Notes under the pieces: model-generated | What the model saw: only the letters and a program-made list of their open reading frames with translations | Told to the model about the DNA's origin: nothing | Databases searched by the model: none | Translations under genes and position numbers: made by a program | Shown: piece by piece, positions 44,923-54,779 of the stretch | How the letters are laid out: each line of letters opens with the position of its first letter | Position numbering within the stretch: the stretch's first letter is position 1 | Source of the DNA: an uncultured Pseudomonadota bacterium | GTDB lineage: Bacteria > Pseudomonadota > Gammaproteobacteria > Burkholderiales > JALYOK01 | Direction of reading: 5' to 3' | Length of the DNA stretch: 64,000 nucleotides | NCBI GenBank assembly: GCA_902826775.1 | Contig: CADEHE010000006.1 | Span: 118,233-182,232 of the forward strand

Positions 44923-46677
44923 ATGGCACCACAACAAGATCAAGGCGTAGAACGCGAAAAGGTGGAGCTGCTCTACCAACTCGCGCCGAGCGCCCTCGTT
45001 ACCGGACTGCTGGTGGGGGCCATTGTCTGGATCATGCTCAGGGCAGCGGGCGGTATGCCGCGGCTGAACGAATGGGTGCTGGCCTTGGTGGGCCTGACCG
45101 CAGTGCGCTTTGCCCTGGTTCACGCCTATCTGCGCAAAGATCCGCGCCCGCAAGCAACCGCGCTGTGGGGCTGGGCTTTCGTTGTCGGGGCGGCTATCAG
45201 CGGTGCGGTTTGGGGTTACGCCGGCACGGCGCTGCTGCCGGTGCACAATTCCGCTTACCTTTTCGGAATGGTCTTCGTCATCGCTGGTCTGTCAGCCGGC
45301 GCACTGACTTCGCTGTCGCCGCTGCGTCCCGCGTTTCCCGCTTTTATTGTTCCGTTCATCCTGCCATTTGCCTGGAAAGTATTCAGCTTGGGCGGTGAGG
45401 CGTATCCATACATGGCGGCGGGGGCGCTACTGTATATGCTCGCGCTCATTTTTATCTCGCTGCAACAGCACCGCCACTTTGCAGAGGCGATGAGCAAGCG
45501 CTTCGAAGCAATTGAGCTCTCTGATCGCCTCGATCACGCCGCGCGACAAGCTGCCGCAACACAAAAAGAGTTGAAAACTCAAATCGCGCAGCGGGTCAAA
45601 GCCGAGGTGACCGCGAAGGATCAGCGCCAGCGGTTGGATCTGCTGTTACATGACACGCCGCTGGCCAGTATCGAGTGGTCGCGAGACTTGACTATCAAGG
45701 CGTGGAATCCCGCCGCCGAGCGCATCTTCGGCTATGGCGCGGAAGAGGCGATCGGGAAGGACGGCATCGATTTGATCGTGCCGATCGAACTGCGCGACTG
45801 GACGCGCCGCTTCATGACCAATGTGTTGAATGCCGCCGGTTCCCCGCATGGCACTTTCAAGAATTGCAATAAGCGCGGCGATGCATTGACTTGCGAGTGG
45901 TACAACACGCCGATGCGCAATGGCGGCGGTGAAATCGTCGAGATCGTTTCGCTGGCGCTGGATGTCACCGAGCGCTTCGAGGCGGAGCGCATGAAGGATC
46001 GCTTTATTACCACCGTCAGCCATGAGTTGCGCACACCGCTGACTGCCGTCAGTGGCGCGCTGAGCTTGTTGGCGAGCGGCGTCGCCGGCAATGCCAACGA
46101 AGAGGCCAAGCGCCTGATCACGCTGGCCGAGCGCAACAGCAAAGAACTGCTGCGCGCCGTCGACGATGTTATTGCGCTGGCAAAGATCGATCAAGGCAAG
46201 ACCGCGCAGCATTCCGAGCCGGTATCTTTGTTGCTCGTGCTGCGCCAAGCGCTGCTGCAAGCGCGCTCCTATATCGAGCGATTCAACGCGACCATTAAGC
46301 TGGTGAACCCGGTCGTCGACGCGCGCGTCAAAGTGGATATCGACCTAATGATCCGCACGTTCCTGTTCCTCGTTTACAACGCCGCCTCGCATTCGCCGCC
46401 GGGCAGTGTCGTTGAGGTCAGTGTCGAGCGCTCCAGCAATGAGTCGATTCGAGTTAGCGTCAAGGATCGCGGTCCAGGCATGAGCGCGCAAGCGCGCGAG
46501 CGCGCGTTCTCCGATTTCAGCGCGCTCGACCCGCTCGCCGGCCGCGGTTTGGGCACCGGCCCGACCGGGCTCGCTGCGGTCAAGGCCTTGGTCGAGCGCC
46601 AAGGCGGCACGGTATCGCTGCAAAGCGAGATCGGTGCCGGCACAATCGTCATCGTCATCTTTCCAGTCGAGCGCTAA
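44923..46677 (+). CDS. PAS-domain sensor histidine kinase
   Basis: A 584-residue orphan sensor kinase. The N-terminal half (about 20-190) has six predicted transmembrane helices, followed by a coiled coil (about 195-235) and a PAS domain (about 238-350, LLLHDTPLASIEWSRDLTIK at its start). A HisKA domain carries the phospho-acceptor His367 in VSHELRTPLTAVSGALS, and a HATPase region has an N-box (LVYNAASHSPPGS) and G boxes (KDRGPGM and GRGLGTGPTGLAAVKALV). The family signature is complete. No response regulator is adjacent, so its partner is unknown. Confidence 0.9.
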   Translation: MAPQQDQGVEREKVELLYQLAPSALVTGLLVGAIVWIMLRAAGGMPRLNEWVLALVGLTAVRFALVHAYLRKDPRPQATALWGWAFVVGAAISGAVWGYAGTALLPVHNSAYLFGMVFVIAGLSAGALTSLSPLRPAFPAFIVPFILPFAWKVFSLGGEAYPYMAAGALLYMLALIFISLQQHRHFAEAMSKRFEAIELSDRLDHAARQAAATQKELKTQIAQRVKAEVTAKDQRQRLDLLLHDTPLASIEWSRDLTIKAWNPAAERIFGYGAEEAIGKDGIDLIVPIELRDWTRRFMTNVLNAAGSPHGTFKNCNKRGDALTCEWYNTPMRNGGGEIVEIVSLALDVTERFEAERMKDRFITTVSHELRTPLTAVSGALSLLASGVAGNANEEAKRLITLAERNSKELLRAVDDVIALAKIDQGKTAQHSEPVSLLLVLRQALLQARSYIERFNATIKLVNPVVDARVKVDIDLMIRTFLFLVYNAASHSPPGSVVEVSVERSSNESIRVSVKDRGPGMSAQARERAFSDFSALDPLAGRGLGTGPTGLAAVKALVERQGGTVSLQSEIGAGTIVIVIFPVER

Positions 46678-46701
46678 ACGCAACTCCGCTAGAATCGCGC
46701 C

Positions 46702-49700
46702 ATGCGTGAGCTTCACAACCAGCTCGCGGCGCAGATCGCTCAGTGCATGATTGCTGAGCGCCACCGGTTGGCTAACCAGCTCAAGCGGCTCGCGGGCGCA
46801 CCAGAGCAGGCATCACCCGAAGCATTAACTCGTTTGCAGGCGGCGATCGAGCGCTCGCACGCGCGCGTAGCTCAGCGCGCAGCCATTCGGGCGGCGTTGA
46901 AGGCGCCGGACACTGCCGCGAGCGCGCTGCCGATCAATGCGCGGCGCGCCGAGATCGCCGCTGCGATCCAGCGGCACCAGGTCGTTATCGTGTGCGGAGA
47001 AACCGGTTCCGGCAAAACCACACAGTTGCCGCAGATCTGCCTGGAAGTGGGCCGTGGACTGCATGGGGTGATAGGCTGCACGCAGCCGCGACGCATCGCC
47101 GCTCGCACCGTCGCCACGCGTCTGGCGCATGAATTGGGAACGCCGCTGGGCATCGCGGTGGGGTTTCAAGTGCGCTTTAGCGACCGGGTGAGTGACAATA
47201 ACCTCATCAAAGTAATGACCGATGGCATTTTGCTCGCCGAGACCAATGGCGATCGTTGGCTGTCGGCCTACGATACGCTCATCATCGACGAAGCGCACGA
47301 GCGCAGTCTGAACATCGATTTCTTGCTCGGTTATATCCGCAGATTGCTCGCGAAGCGCCCCGAGCTGAAACTGATCGTCACTTCAGCCACCTTGGATGCG
47401 CAGCGCTTTGCGCGGCACTTCGACGGCGCTCCAGTAATAGAAGTATCCGGCCGCATGTATCCAGTTGAGGTGCGTTACCGCGATCCGAATGCGCTCAATG
47501 CGAGCGGAGAGGGCTTGAGCCTCACCGCGGCGGTGCTGCAAGCGGTGGACGAGCTGTGCGCGATCGGAGCGAACGGTGACGTGTTGGTTTTCCTACCGGG
47601 CGAGCGCGAGATCCGTGAATGCAGTGAAGCGCTGCGCCAGCACCATCCGCCCCACACGCAGATCTTGCCGCTCTACGCGCGCTTGTCGCTGGCTGAGCAG
47701 GAGCGTGTATTCAAGCCGAGCGGCGCGCGCCGCTTAGTGCTGGCCACGAACGTCGCCGAAACCTCATTGACCGTGCCCGGGATTCGCTATGTCGTGGACA
47801 GCGGTTTGGCGCGGGTCAATCGCTACAGCCCGCGGCGCAAGATCAATCAGCTGCAAGTGGAGCGTATTGCGCGCGCCGCCGCGACGCAGCGCGCCGGCCG
47901 CTGCGGCCGCTTGGCCGACGGCGTGTGCCTGCGCTTGTACAGCGAAGAGGATTTCAATGCGCGCGCGGAGTTCACCACGCCGGAGATTCTGCGCACCTCG
48001 CTGGCCGCAGTGATCTTGCGCATGGAGGCGTTGAGCTTGGGCGCCATCGGTGCGTTCCCTTTCGTCGAGCCGCCAAGCGCAAAGATGGTGGAAGCCGGCT
48101 ATCAGTTATTGCTTGAGCTGGGTGCGGTCGACACGCAGCGCAAGCTGACACCGATAGGCCGCCAACTCGCGAAACTGCCGGTCGATCCGCGCGTTGGCCG
48201 CATGTTGTTGGCCGCAGCGAGCATGAACAGCTTAAACGAAGTGTTGATCATCGGCGCCGCGCTATGTGTTCAGGATCCGCGCGAGCGGCCGATGGCGCAG
48301 CGCGCCGAAGCGCAAGCGCGGCATGCGCAGTTCTTCGATGAGCGCTCCGATTTCGCCGGGCTGCTAAAGCTCTGGGGTTTTTTCGACGATGCTTTGCAGC
48401 ACAAAAAATCTAATCGCAAGTTGCAGCAGTTGTGCCATGAGAACTTTTTGTCGTATCTGCGCCTGAAGGAGTGGCGCGACGTTCACACGCAACTGCACGC
48501 GCTCGTGGCCGAAATGGGCATGCGCCTCAACACCGCGCCGGCCACGTATGAGCAGGTGCACCAGGCCTTGCTGACCGGCCTGCTCGGCAACATCGGCATG
48601 AAAGATCCGGAGGCGGGCGGTTACTTGGGTGCGCGCGAAAGCCACCCTTATATCTCGAACGAGTCCGGCCTCGCGAAGAAGAAGGTCAGATGGATCATGG
48701 CGGCGGAGATGGTCGAGACGCAGCGGCTTTACGCGCGCGGCGTGGCTGCGATCGAGCCGGAGTGGGTCGAGGCGGCCGCAGGGGAGTTGGTCAAGCGCAG
48801 CTACTCCGATCCGCATTGGGAGAAAAAGTCCGCGCAAGTGGTGGCTTTCGAAAAAGTCACGCTGTATGGCTTGCCGATCGTGGTGAAACGGCGCGTGAAC
48901 TTTGCGCGGATCGACGCTGCGCGCGCGCGCGAAATCTTCATTCGCCAAGCATTGGTGGCCGGCGAATTCGACACTCGCGCGGAGTTTCTTGCGCACAACC
49001 GCGCTTTGGTGCAGGAAATCGAAGAGATGGAACAGAAGGTGCGCCGCCAAGATATTTTGGTCGATGACGAGGCGCAGGTTGCCTTTTATGACAAGGTGCT
49101 GCCCGCGCAAGTGTGCAGCGGCCAAAGCCTGGAGGCGTGGCTGCGCACGCTCGGGAAAGAGGGCGCCAAGGCCTTGCGCATGGCCCGCGCTGATCTCATG
49201 CGCGAGGGCGCCAATTGGGCCGCGGAGGGGTTGTTTCCACCCCGGCTGGAGCACGCGCAAGTATCATACACTTTGAAGTACCGGTTTACACCTGGCGAGC
49301 CGCTTGATGGAGCGACGCTTACTACCCCAGTGCATCTACTGCACTCGCTGCCCGCGGCGCGCCTTGAATGGCTCGTGCCCGGTTTGTTGCGGGACAAGGT
49401 TGCCGCTCTCATCAAATCCTTGCCGCAACGTCTGCGCCGCAATTTCATTCCAATCAAGGAAACGGTAACCGAGTGCCTGGAGGCGCTGGAGCCCGCCGCT
49501 GCTGGCAATCAACCGCTGCTGCCGGCGCTTGCAGCGGTGCTTGCGAAACGGGCCGGCACGCCGATCGTGCCCGCGGATTTTGATCTTGCCGCGCTGCCGC
49601 CGTACTTATTCATGAACATCTGCGTCGTGGATGCGCAAGGGGAGGAGCTAGGTAGCGGACGCGAGCTGGGCGCCTTGAGGCAGCAGTTTCGCGAAACCGC

Positions 49701-50739
49701 GCGCAGCGTCGTGCGTGATGCACCGCGCACCCTCGAGCGCAGCGGCATCAAACGCTGGGATTTCGGCGAATTGCCGGTGGTGATCGATATCGACGCGCAA
49801 TCGCCGCACAGCACCAAGGCGGGTGCCGCCACAACCCCAGGACAACGCCAGCAAGCCTATCCCGCGCTGACGGATCGCGCCGATAGCGTGGCCATCGCCA
49901 TTTTTGAAACGCAGCCAACCGCCGAGACCGCGATGCGCGGCGGCGTCATGCGTTTGTTGATGTTGGATCTGCATGAGCAATTGGCATACCTCGATCGTCA
50001 GCTGCCCAGTCTGGCGCAGATGTGCTTGCGCTACGCGGCGCTGCCCGGCGCCGCAGGTGCTGCGCCAGCCGCAGGTGCCGCGCCAGCCGCGAACGGCGTG
50101 AACAAATCACCCGCGGCGCTGGACCTCAAGCAGCGCAGCGCCGAGTTCAAGACACAGCTTTACCAAGCGGTGATCGGGGAAGTGTTTCTCAACGTCCCGC
50201 GCTTGCCGCGCAGCGAGACCGAGTACGTTCGCTTGCGCGATGCCGGCCGCAGCAGATTCGTCGGCGCGGTGCAACAGCTGGCGGACTTGCTTGACGAGAT
50301 CTTGACGCGCCATGCGCGCGTTCAGGAGCGCTTGCGCACCCGCGACATCGAGGTGTGGCATCACGCCGTCGACGACATACGCGATCAGCTTGCCCACCTC
50401 ATCCACGCTGGATTTATCGCGCAGACGCCGTTCGATAAACTTGCCGCGCTCCCGCGCTTCTTGGCGGCGGTCGACCTGCGCTTGGACCGGCTGCGCACTG
50501 CACCGCAACGCGACGAGCAGAACACGCTGGAGATTGCGCGCCTGTGGCAGAATTATCGCGCGTTCGTTAAGCGCGGCGGCGGCGTACTCACTCAGGACCA
50601 AGCGGCGGCGTTGCGCGAATTTCGCTGGATGCTGGAGGAATTGCGCGTTTCTCTGTTCGCGCAGGAACTCAAAACGGCTTATCCCGTGTCGATCAAGCGC
50701 GCAGCCAAGCAATTGGCGGCGTTGTCAGCTTCTATCTAA
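46702..50739 (+). CDS. hrpA: ATP-dependent RNA helicase HrpA
   Basis: A 1345-residue DEAH-box helicase; HrpA rescues stalled ribosomes in E. coli. Walker A is GETGSGKTTQ (about residue 100), motif II is DEAH (residues 196-199), then SAT, and motif VI is QRAGRCGR. The C-terminal half has the helicase-associated domains (HA2, OB-like) and the DUF3418 region of bacterial HrpA. Length is close to E. coli HrpA (1300 residues). A short Ala/Pro-rich insert with a DNA tandem repeat lies at about residues 1117-1130. The gene starts 24 bases after the kinase stop. Confidence 0.95.
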   Translation: MRELHNQLAAQIAQCMIAERHRLANQLKRLAGAPEQASPEALTRLQAAIERSHARVAQRAAIRAALKAPDTAASALPINARRAEIAAAIQRHQVVIVCGETGSGKTTQLPQICLEVGRGLHGVIGCTQPRRIAARTVATRLAHELGTPLGIAVGFQVRFSDRVSDNNLIKVMTDGILLAETNGDRWLSAYDTLIIDEAHERSLNIDFLLGYIRRLLAKRPELKLIVTSATLDAQRFARHFDGAPVIEVSGRMYPVEVRYRDPNALNASGEGLSLTAAVLQAVDELCAIGANGDVLVFLPGEREIRECSEALRQHHPPHTQILPLYARLSLAEQERVFKPSGARRLVLATNVAETSLTVPGIRYVVDSGLARVNRYSPRRKINQLQVERIARAAATQRAGRCGRLADGVCLRLYSEEDFNARAEFTTPEILRTSLAAVILRMEALSLGAIGAFPFVEPPSAKMVEAGYQLLLELGAVDTQRKLTPIGRQLAKLPVDPRVGRMLLAAASMNSLNEVLIIGAALCVQDPRERPMAQRAEAQARHAQFFDERSDFAGLLKLWGFFDDALQHKKSNRKLQQLCHENFLSYLRLKEWRDVHTQLHALVAEMGMRLNTAPATYEQVHQALLTGLLGNIGMKDPEAGGYLGARESHPYISNESGLAKKKVRWIMAAEMVETQRLYARGVAAIEPEWVEAAAGELVKRSYSDPHWEKKSAQVVAFEKVTLYGLPIVVKRRVNFARIDAARAREIFIRQALVAGEFDTRAEFLAHNRALVQEIEEMEQKVRRQDILVDDEAQVAFYDKVLPAQVCSGQSLEAWLRTLGKEGAKALRMARADLMREGANWAAEGLFPPRLEHAQVSYTLKYRFTPGEPLDGATLTTPVHLLHSLPAARLEWLVPGLLRDKVAALIKSLPQRLRRNFIPIKETVTECLEALEPAAAGNQPLLPALAAVLAKRAGTPIVPADFDLAALPPYLFMNICVVDAQGEELGSGRELGALRQQFRETARSVVRDAPRTLERSGIKRWDFGELPVVIDIDAQSPHSTKAGAATTPGQRQQAYPALTDRADSVAIAIFETQPTAETAMRGGVMRLLMLDLHEQLAYLDRQLPSLAQMCLRYAALPGAAGAAPAAGAAPAANGVNKSPAALDLKQRSAEFKTQLYQAVIGEVFLNVPRLPRSETEYVRLRDAGRSRFVGAVQQLADLLDEILTRHARVQERLRTRDIEVWHHAVDDIRDQLAHLIHAGFIAQTPFDKLAALPRFLAAVDLRLDRLRTAPQRDEQNTLEIARLWQNYRAFVKRGGGVLTQDQAAALREFRWMLEELRVSLFAQELKTAYPVSIKRAAKQLAALSASI
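50050..50085 (+). repeat. 18-bp tandem repeat inside hrpA
   Basis: Two near-identical 18-base units (50050-50067 and 50068-50085, one mismatch) encode two copies of AAGAAP in a low-complexity linker between helicase-associated domains. This is a potential slippage site that would change length in frame. Confidence 0.7.
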
Positions 50740-50751
50740 ACAGGCGTCCGC

Positions 50752-51933
50752 ATGAGTGCCAACAAATTGCCCGCGGCATCGGGCCGTCTTGCACACCGAA
50801 TGAGCGATATCGCGCCGTTCTATGTGATGGAATTGCTCTCTCGCGCGCACGCGCTGGAGGCGGCGGGCCGCAGCGTTATTCACCTGGAAGTGGGCGAACC
50901 CGACTTTGCGACGCCGCAGCCGATCGTGGCCGCAGGCACGGCCGCATTGCAACAGCGGCTGCCTTATACCCATGCACTCGGCGTCCCAGCATTGCGCAGC
51001 GCGATCAGCGCGCACTACCGGCAGCGCTTCGGTGTGACCGTGGACCCGGCGCGTATCGTTATCACTGCCGGCGCTTCCGGGGCGCTGCTGTTGGCACTGG
51101 GGGTCTTGATCGATCCGGGTGACGAGGTATTGCTGACTGATCCGGGCTATCCGTGCAATCGTCAGTTCGTGCGGGCACTCGAAGGGCGCCCGGTCAGTCT
51201 GCCGGTTGACGCGGAGAGCCACTACCAGCTCAGCGCCGAGATGGTGGCGCGCGCATGGAGCAAACGCACTGCGGCGGTACTGTTGGCGTCACCTGCCAAT
51301 CCGACCGGCACCATCGTTCCGGCGACGATGCTGCGCGCGATTCATGAAGTAGTGCGCGCGCGCGCCGGGACTTTGATGGTGGACGAGATCTATCAAGGAT
51401 TGGTCTATGACAGCGAACCGCAAACCGCACTCGGCTTTGCCGACGATATTTTCGTCATCAATAGCTTCTCCAAGTACTTCCAAATGACAGGCTGGCGCCT
51501 GGGCTGGCTGGTCGTGCCGCCGGGCTACGTGCGCGAAGTCGAAAAGCTGGCACAGAACCTATTCATCTGCGCGTCCACGCCGGCGCAGTACGCAGCGCTG
51601 GCAGCCTTCACGCCCGAGACCTTGGCGATTACCGAGCAGCGCCGCGCGGAATTTCGTGCGCGCCGCGACTACTTGCTCCCCGCGTTGCGCCAACTCGGGT
51701 TCGAAATTCCGCTAACGCCCGAAGGCGCGTTCTATCTTTACGCCGATTGCGCTCGTTTAACGCAAGACAGCCAGCGCTTCGCCTGGGACGTACTGGAAGA
51801 AACCGGGGTGGCGATCACGCCTGGACTTGACTTTGGGGCGCACGAGACCCACCGCTACGTGCGCTTCAGCTATTGCGCCGCGCTGCCGACGCTGGCTGAA
51901 GCGGTGTCGCGTCTGCGCAACTTTTTGGATTGA
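50752..51933 (+). CDS. Class I/II pyridoxal-phosphate aminotransferase
   Basis: A 393-residue fold-type I aminotransferase. The PLP-binding lysine is K241 in NSFSKYFQMTGWRLGW, the cofactor Asn/Asp stretches SPANPTGT and MVDEIYQGLVYD are present, and the substrate carboxylate Arg is in HRYVRFSYC near the C-terminus. The amino acid acted on cannot be read from sequence; AspC/ArAT-like or alanine/valine transaminases are options. It lies 12 bases after hrpA and may share its transcript. Confidence 0.88.
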   Translation: MSANKLPAASGRLAHRMSDIAPFYVMELLSRAHALEAAGRSVIHLEVGEPDFATPQPIVAAGTAALQQRLPYTHALGVPALRSAISAHYRQRFGVTVDPARIVITAGASGALLLALGVLIDPGDEVLLTDPGYPCNRQFVRALEGRPVSLPVDAESHYQLSAEMVARAWSKRTAAVLLASPANPTGTIVPATMLRAIHEVVRARAGTLMVDEIYQGLVYDSEPQTALGFADDIFVINSFSKYFQMTGWRLGWLVVPPGYVREVEKLAQNLFICASTPAQYAALAAFTPETLAITEQRRAEFRARRDYLLPALRQLGFEIPLTPEGAFYLYADCARLTQDSQRFAWDVLEETGVAITPGLDFGAHETHRYVRFSYCAALPTLAEAVSRLRNFLD

Positions 51934-52021
51934 CGAATCGCTCATTGCCGCATCGCGTTGCCAAGGTGGGCCTACGCGACTAACATCCGCTTTGTTCTAC
52001 GCAAAAGCCAGGGAGGCTTAG

Positions 52022-52972
52022 ATGGAAAAGAATCCGTACGCGGCGCCGCGCGCGCATGTCGATGATGTGGCCGGTGCGAGTGAGGGAGACTACGTTCCCG
52101 AGGGCATAGGGCGGCAGGTTGGGCGTGGTTTCGCTTGGATCGTGGACGGTTTCCGGACTTTTTTTCAAAGCCCGGGCACTTGGCTCTTGCTCAGTTTCCT
52201 GTACATGGTGATTTTTCTCCTCATCCAATATGGTCCGATGTTGCTGTTTGGCGCGGGCGCGGGTTCGATAACGGGCATGATGGTGGGCGTGGTGATTAGC
52301 AGCATCGCCGTGATGCTGTTGTTCCCGGTGTTGATGTCCGGAGTGATGCAGGGTTGTCATGCGCTGGCCAACGGTGAGTCGCTTAGCGTAGGACACCTGT
52401 TCCGCGGCTTTTCGACCAATCCGGGGCGTCTGATGTTGCTCGGCGTTATTTACTTGGTGGGTTTTTTGGCAATCCTACTGGTGGTCGGCCTGTTTTCTGG
52501 CGGGGTCATGCCGATGCTCATGGGTGGCATGGGCGGGATGGGTGGCATGGAAGGCGGCGGTGGGGCGGTGCTGCTGCCGATCTTAATCATGCTGGCACTG
52601 ACTCTGCCGCTGATCATGGCCGTGCTGTTCGCGCCGGCATTGATCGGTATCAACGACGAATCGACCTTTGCAGCCATGGGCAACAGTTTCAAAGGTTGTC
52701 TGAAGAATGTCTTGCCGTTTTTGGTCTACGGCATTGCATTCCTAATCCTCATGGTGGTCCTGGGCATGGTGTTCGGCATGATCGCGGGCGGCATCGTGAG
52801 CATGATGTTTCGCCCGGACAGTTTCATGACCAATCCGGCGACGGCCATGATCGTTGGCGTCCTTAGTGGTGCGCTCGTCATGCTGCTGTTCGGCCTAATC
52901 TTGATCCCGGTCGGCATGGGCTCCATCTACAGCAGCTATCGCGACATCTATTACGATGGGGACAGCGCGTAA
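52022..52972 (+). CDS. BPSS1780-family inner-membrane protein
   Basis: A 316-residue polytopic membrane protein with about six to seven transmembrane helices. The N-terminal segment MEKNPYAAPRAHVDD followed by GRGFAWIVDGFRTFFQSPG is typical of the BPSS1780 family found in betaproteobacteria. A loop at about residues 162-181 is a Met/Gly repeat (GGMGGMGGMEGGGG). Function is unknown. An AGGGAGG site precedes ATG 52022. The next gene, RDD, starts five bases downstream. Confidence 0.82.
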   Translation: MEKNPYAAPRAHVDDVAGASEGDYVPEGIGRQVGRGFAWIVDGFRTFFQSPGTWLLLSFLYMVIFLLIQYGPMLLFGAGAGSITGMMVGVVISSIAVMLLFPVLMSGVMQGCHALANGESLSVGHLFRGFSTNPGRLMLLGVIYLVGFLAILLVVGLFSGGVMPMLMGGMGGMGGMEGGGGAVLLPILIMLALTLPLIMAVLFAPALIGINDESTFAAMGNSFKGCLKNVLPFLVYGIAFLILMVVLGMVFGMIAGGIVSMMFRPDSFMTNPATAMIVGVLSGALVMLLFGLILIPVGMGSIYSSYRDIYYDGDSA

Positions 52973-52977
52973 CGTTC

Positions 52978-53676
52978 GTGATGCAGGCTGCACTGATTGA
53001 CACGCGCCGCTACGTCGCCACACCCGAGGGGATAGAGCTCGAACTGGCCTTGGCCGGGCCGGTAGTGCGTGCGCTGGCGTGGTCGGTTGATTTTTTTATC
53101 CGATTCGGTGCCGCACTCGGCGTGTGGCTGGTGGTCCAGCTTCTGGGCATGGCGGGAATCGGCGTGATGCTGCTGGCGTGGTTCGCGCTCGAGTGGTTTT
53201 ATCCGGTCTACTTTGAAGTCACTCGCGGGGGGGCAACACCGGGTAAGCGCGTGTTTGGTTTGACCGTCGTGCAGGATGACGGCACGCCGGTCACCTGGCA
53301 GTCGTCTACGATTCGCAATCTGCTGCGAACGGTGGATTTCCTGCCGCTACTATACGGCTTCGGTCTCGCGAGCATGTTGTTAAGCGGCGAGTTCAAGCGG
53401 CTCGGCGACATCGCTGCGCGCACCGTTGTGGCTTACCGGCGCGATTTGCAGCATCTAAGCACGGTGCCGGCAGCCAAGCCCCTGGCGCCGCCTCTGCCGC
53501 TTACGCTGGACGAGCAGCGCGCCTTGATCGACTTTGCCGAGCGTCAAGTGCTAATGACCGAAGACCGCAGCCACGAGCTCGCCGAGATCGCCGGCCCGGC
53601 GCTCTTGGGCGAACACCACACTCATCCGCAGGCTCGCCTGTTGCAGTACGCTAACTTTTTGGTCGGAAGAAAGTGA
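52978..53676 (+). CDS. RDD-family membrane protein
   Basis: A 232-residue protein with an RDD domain (about 25-155): three predicted transmembrane helices, the first preceded by the conserved Arg and Asp of ALAWSVDFFIRF, then TPGKRVFGLTVVQDDGTPV and an RLGDIAARTVVAYR segment. The C-terminal 75 residues are soluble and helical. GTG 52978 and ATG 52981 are adjacent alternative starts. It begins the RDD-SpoIIM-DUF4129-DUF4350-MoxR-DUF58 cluster. Confidence 0.88.
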   Translation: MMQAALIDTRRYVATPEGIELELALAGPVVRALAWSVDFFIRFGAALGVWLVVQLLGMAGIGVMLLAWFALEWFYPVYFEVTRGGATPGKRVFGLTVVQDDGTPVTWQSSTIRNLLRTVDFLPLLYGFGLASMLLSGEFKRLGDIAARTVVAYRRDLQHLSTVPAAKPLAPPLPLTLDEQRALIDFAERQVLMTEDRSHELAEIAGPALLGEHHTHPQARLLQYANFLVGRK

Positions 53677-53725
53677 GTGTGCATGAACGCCGGCCGACCC
53701 AGCTTGTGCGCAAGCGGATAGGTCG

Positions 53726-54709
53726 ATGAGACAAGAAGCGTTCGTCGAGAAATTCGCTCCGCTGTGGGATGAATTCGAGCGTTGGTTGTTGCGCTTCGAG
53801 GGCAAGAACAAGAAGGGCGCGCTGCCGGCAAGGGGGCTGAGCGCCGCGGAGATTCCCCATGCCTATCGCACGCTGTGCCAACACTTGGCGCTAGCGCGCG
53901 AGCGCAGCTACAGCCCGCTGCTGGTGGCGCGGCTGAGCGAACTTAGCCTGCGCGGCCATCAGCACTTGTACGGCGCGCGGCTGCGTGTCGGGGCGCAAGT
54001 CTTGAATTTCATTGCCGGAGGCTTCCCGCAGCTCGTGCGCCGCGAGTGGGGCTGGGTGTGGTTGGCCGCGACGTTGTTTTTTGGTCCGATGTTGGTATTA
54101 ATTTTTTCACTGCAGGTCTACCCCGATTTCGCCTACACCGTGCTCGGCAGCGAGCAAGTGCAAGCCATGGAGCAGATGTACGATCCTGCCAGCCGCGTCA
54201 TTGGCAAAGAGCGCGAAGCCGACTCCGATTTCACCATGTTTGCGTTTTACATCTGGAACAACGTCAAGATCGGCTTTCAGACCTTCGCCAGCGGCGTGTT
54301 GTTCGGCTTGGGGACGCTGTTTTTCTTGATCTACAACGGCACAGTCATCGGCGGCGCGGCGGGGTACTTGCACTACATCGGCTACGGCAAAACGTTCTGG
54401 CCGTTTGTGGCGGGACACAGCGCACCGGAGTTGATCGCCATCGTCATCAGCGGCGCGGCCGGGCTAAAGATGGGGTGGGCGCTGATTGCCCCTGGTCAGC
54501 TGCCGCGCGGACGCGCGCTGGCGGCGGTGGCGCAACCGGCGGTGCGCTTAATGCTGGGCGCGGCGGCGCTGTTCGTATTTGCCGCCGTCATCGAGGGCTT
54601 TTGGTCGCCGCACACGTTTGTTCCGATCGAGTACAAGATCGGCCTCGGCATCGGTCTTTGGCTGGTGATCCTTACTTACCTTGTCTTTGCGGGGCGCCGT
54701 GGGCACTAG
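53726..54709 (+). CDS. SpoIIM-family (DUF95) membrane protein
   Basis: A 327-residue protein of the stage II sporulation M family. A soluble N-terminal region (about 1-100) is followed by four to five transmembrane helices (about 110-325) with the conserved FYIWNNVKIGFQTFASGV, GHSAPELIAIVISGAAGLKMG and a final C-terminal helix. The organism is not expected to sporulate; in Gram-negative bacteria this family sits next to MoxR/DUF58 genes and its role is unknown. Confidence 0.88.
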   Translation: MRQEAFVEKFAPLWDEFERWLLRFEGKNKKGALPARGLSAAEIPHAYRTLCQHLALARERSYSPLLVARLSELSLRGHQHLYGARLRVGAQVLNFIAGGFPQLVRREWGWVWLAATLFFGPMLVLIFSLQVYPDFAYTVLGSEQVQAMEQMYDPASRVIGKEREADSDFTMFAFYIWNNVKIGFQTFASGVLFGLGTLFFLIYNGTVIGGAAGYLHYIGYGKTFWPFVAGHSAPELIAIVISGAAGLKMGWALIAPGQLPRGRALAAVAQPAVRLMLGAAALFVFAAVIEGFWSPHTFVPIEYKIGLGIGLWLVILTYLVFAGRRGH

Positions 54710-54779
54710 TTGTTGTGGCGCCGGCGTTCGCGTTAGCGCGCTGTGCTCGTTGCCATAGTGCGATCCCAAGGGCGATAGC

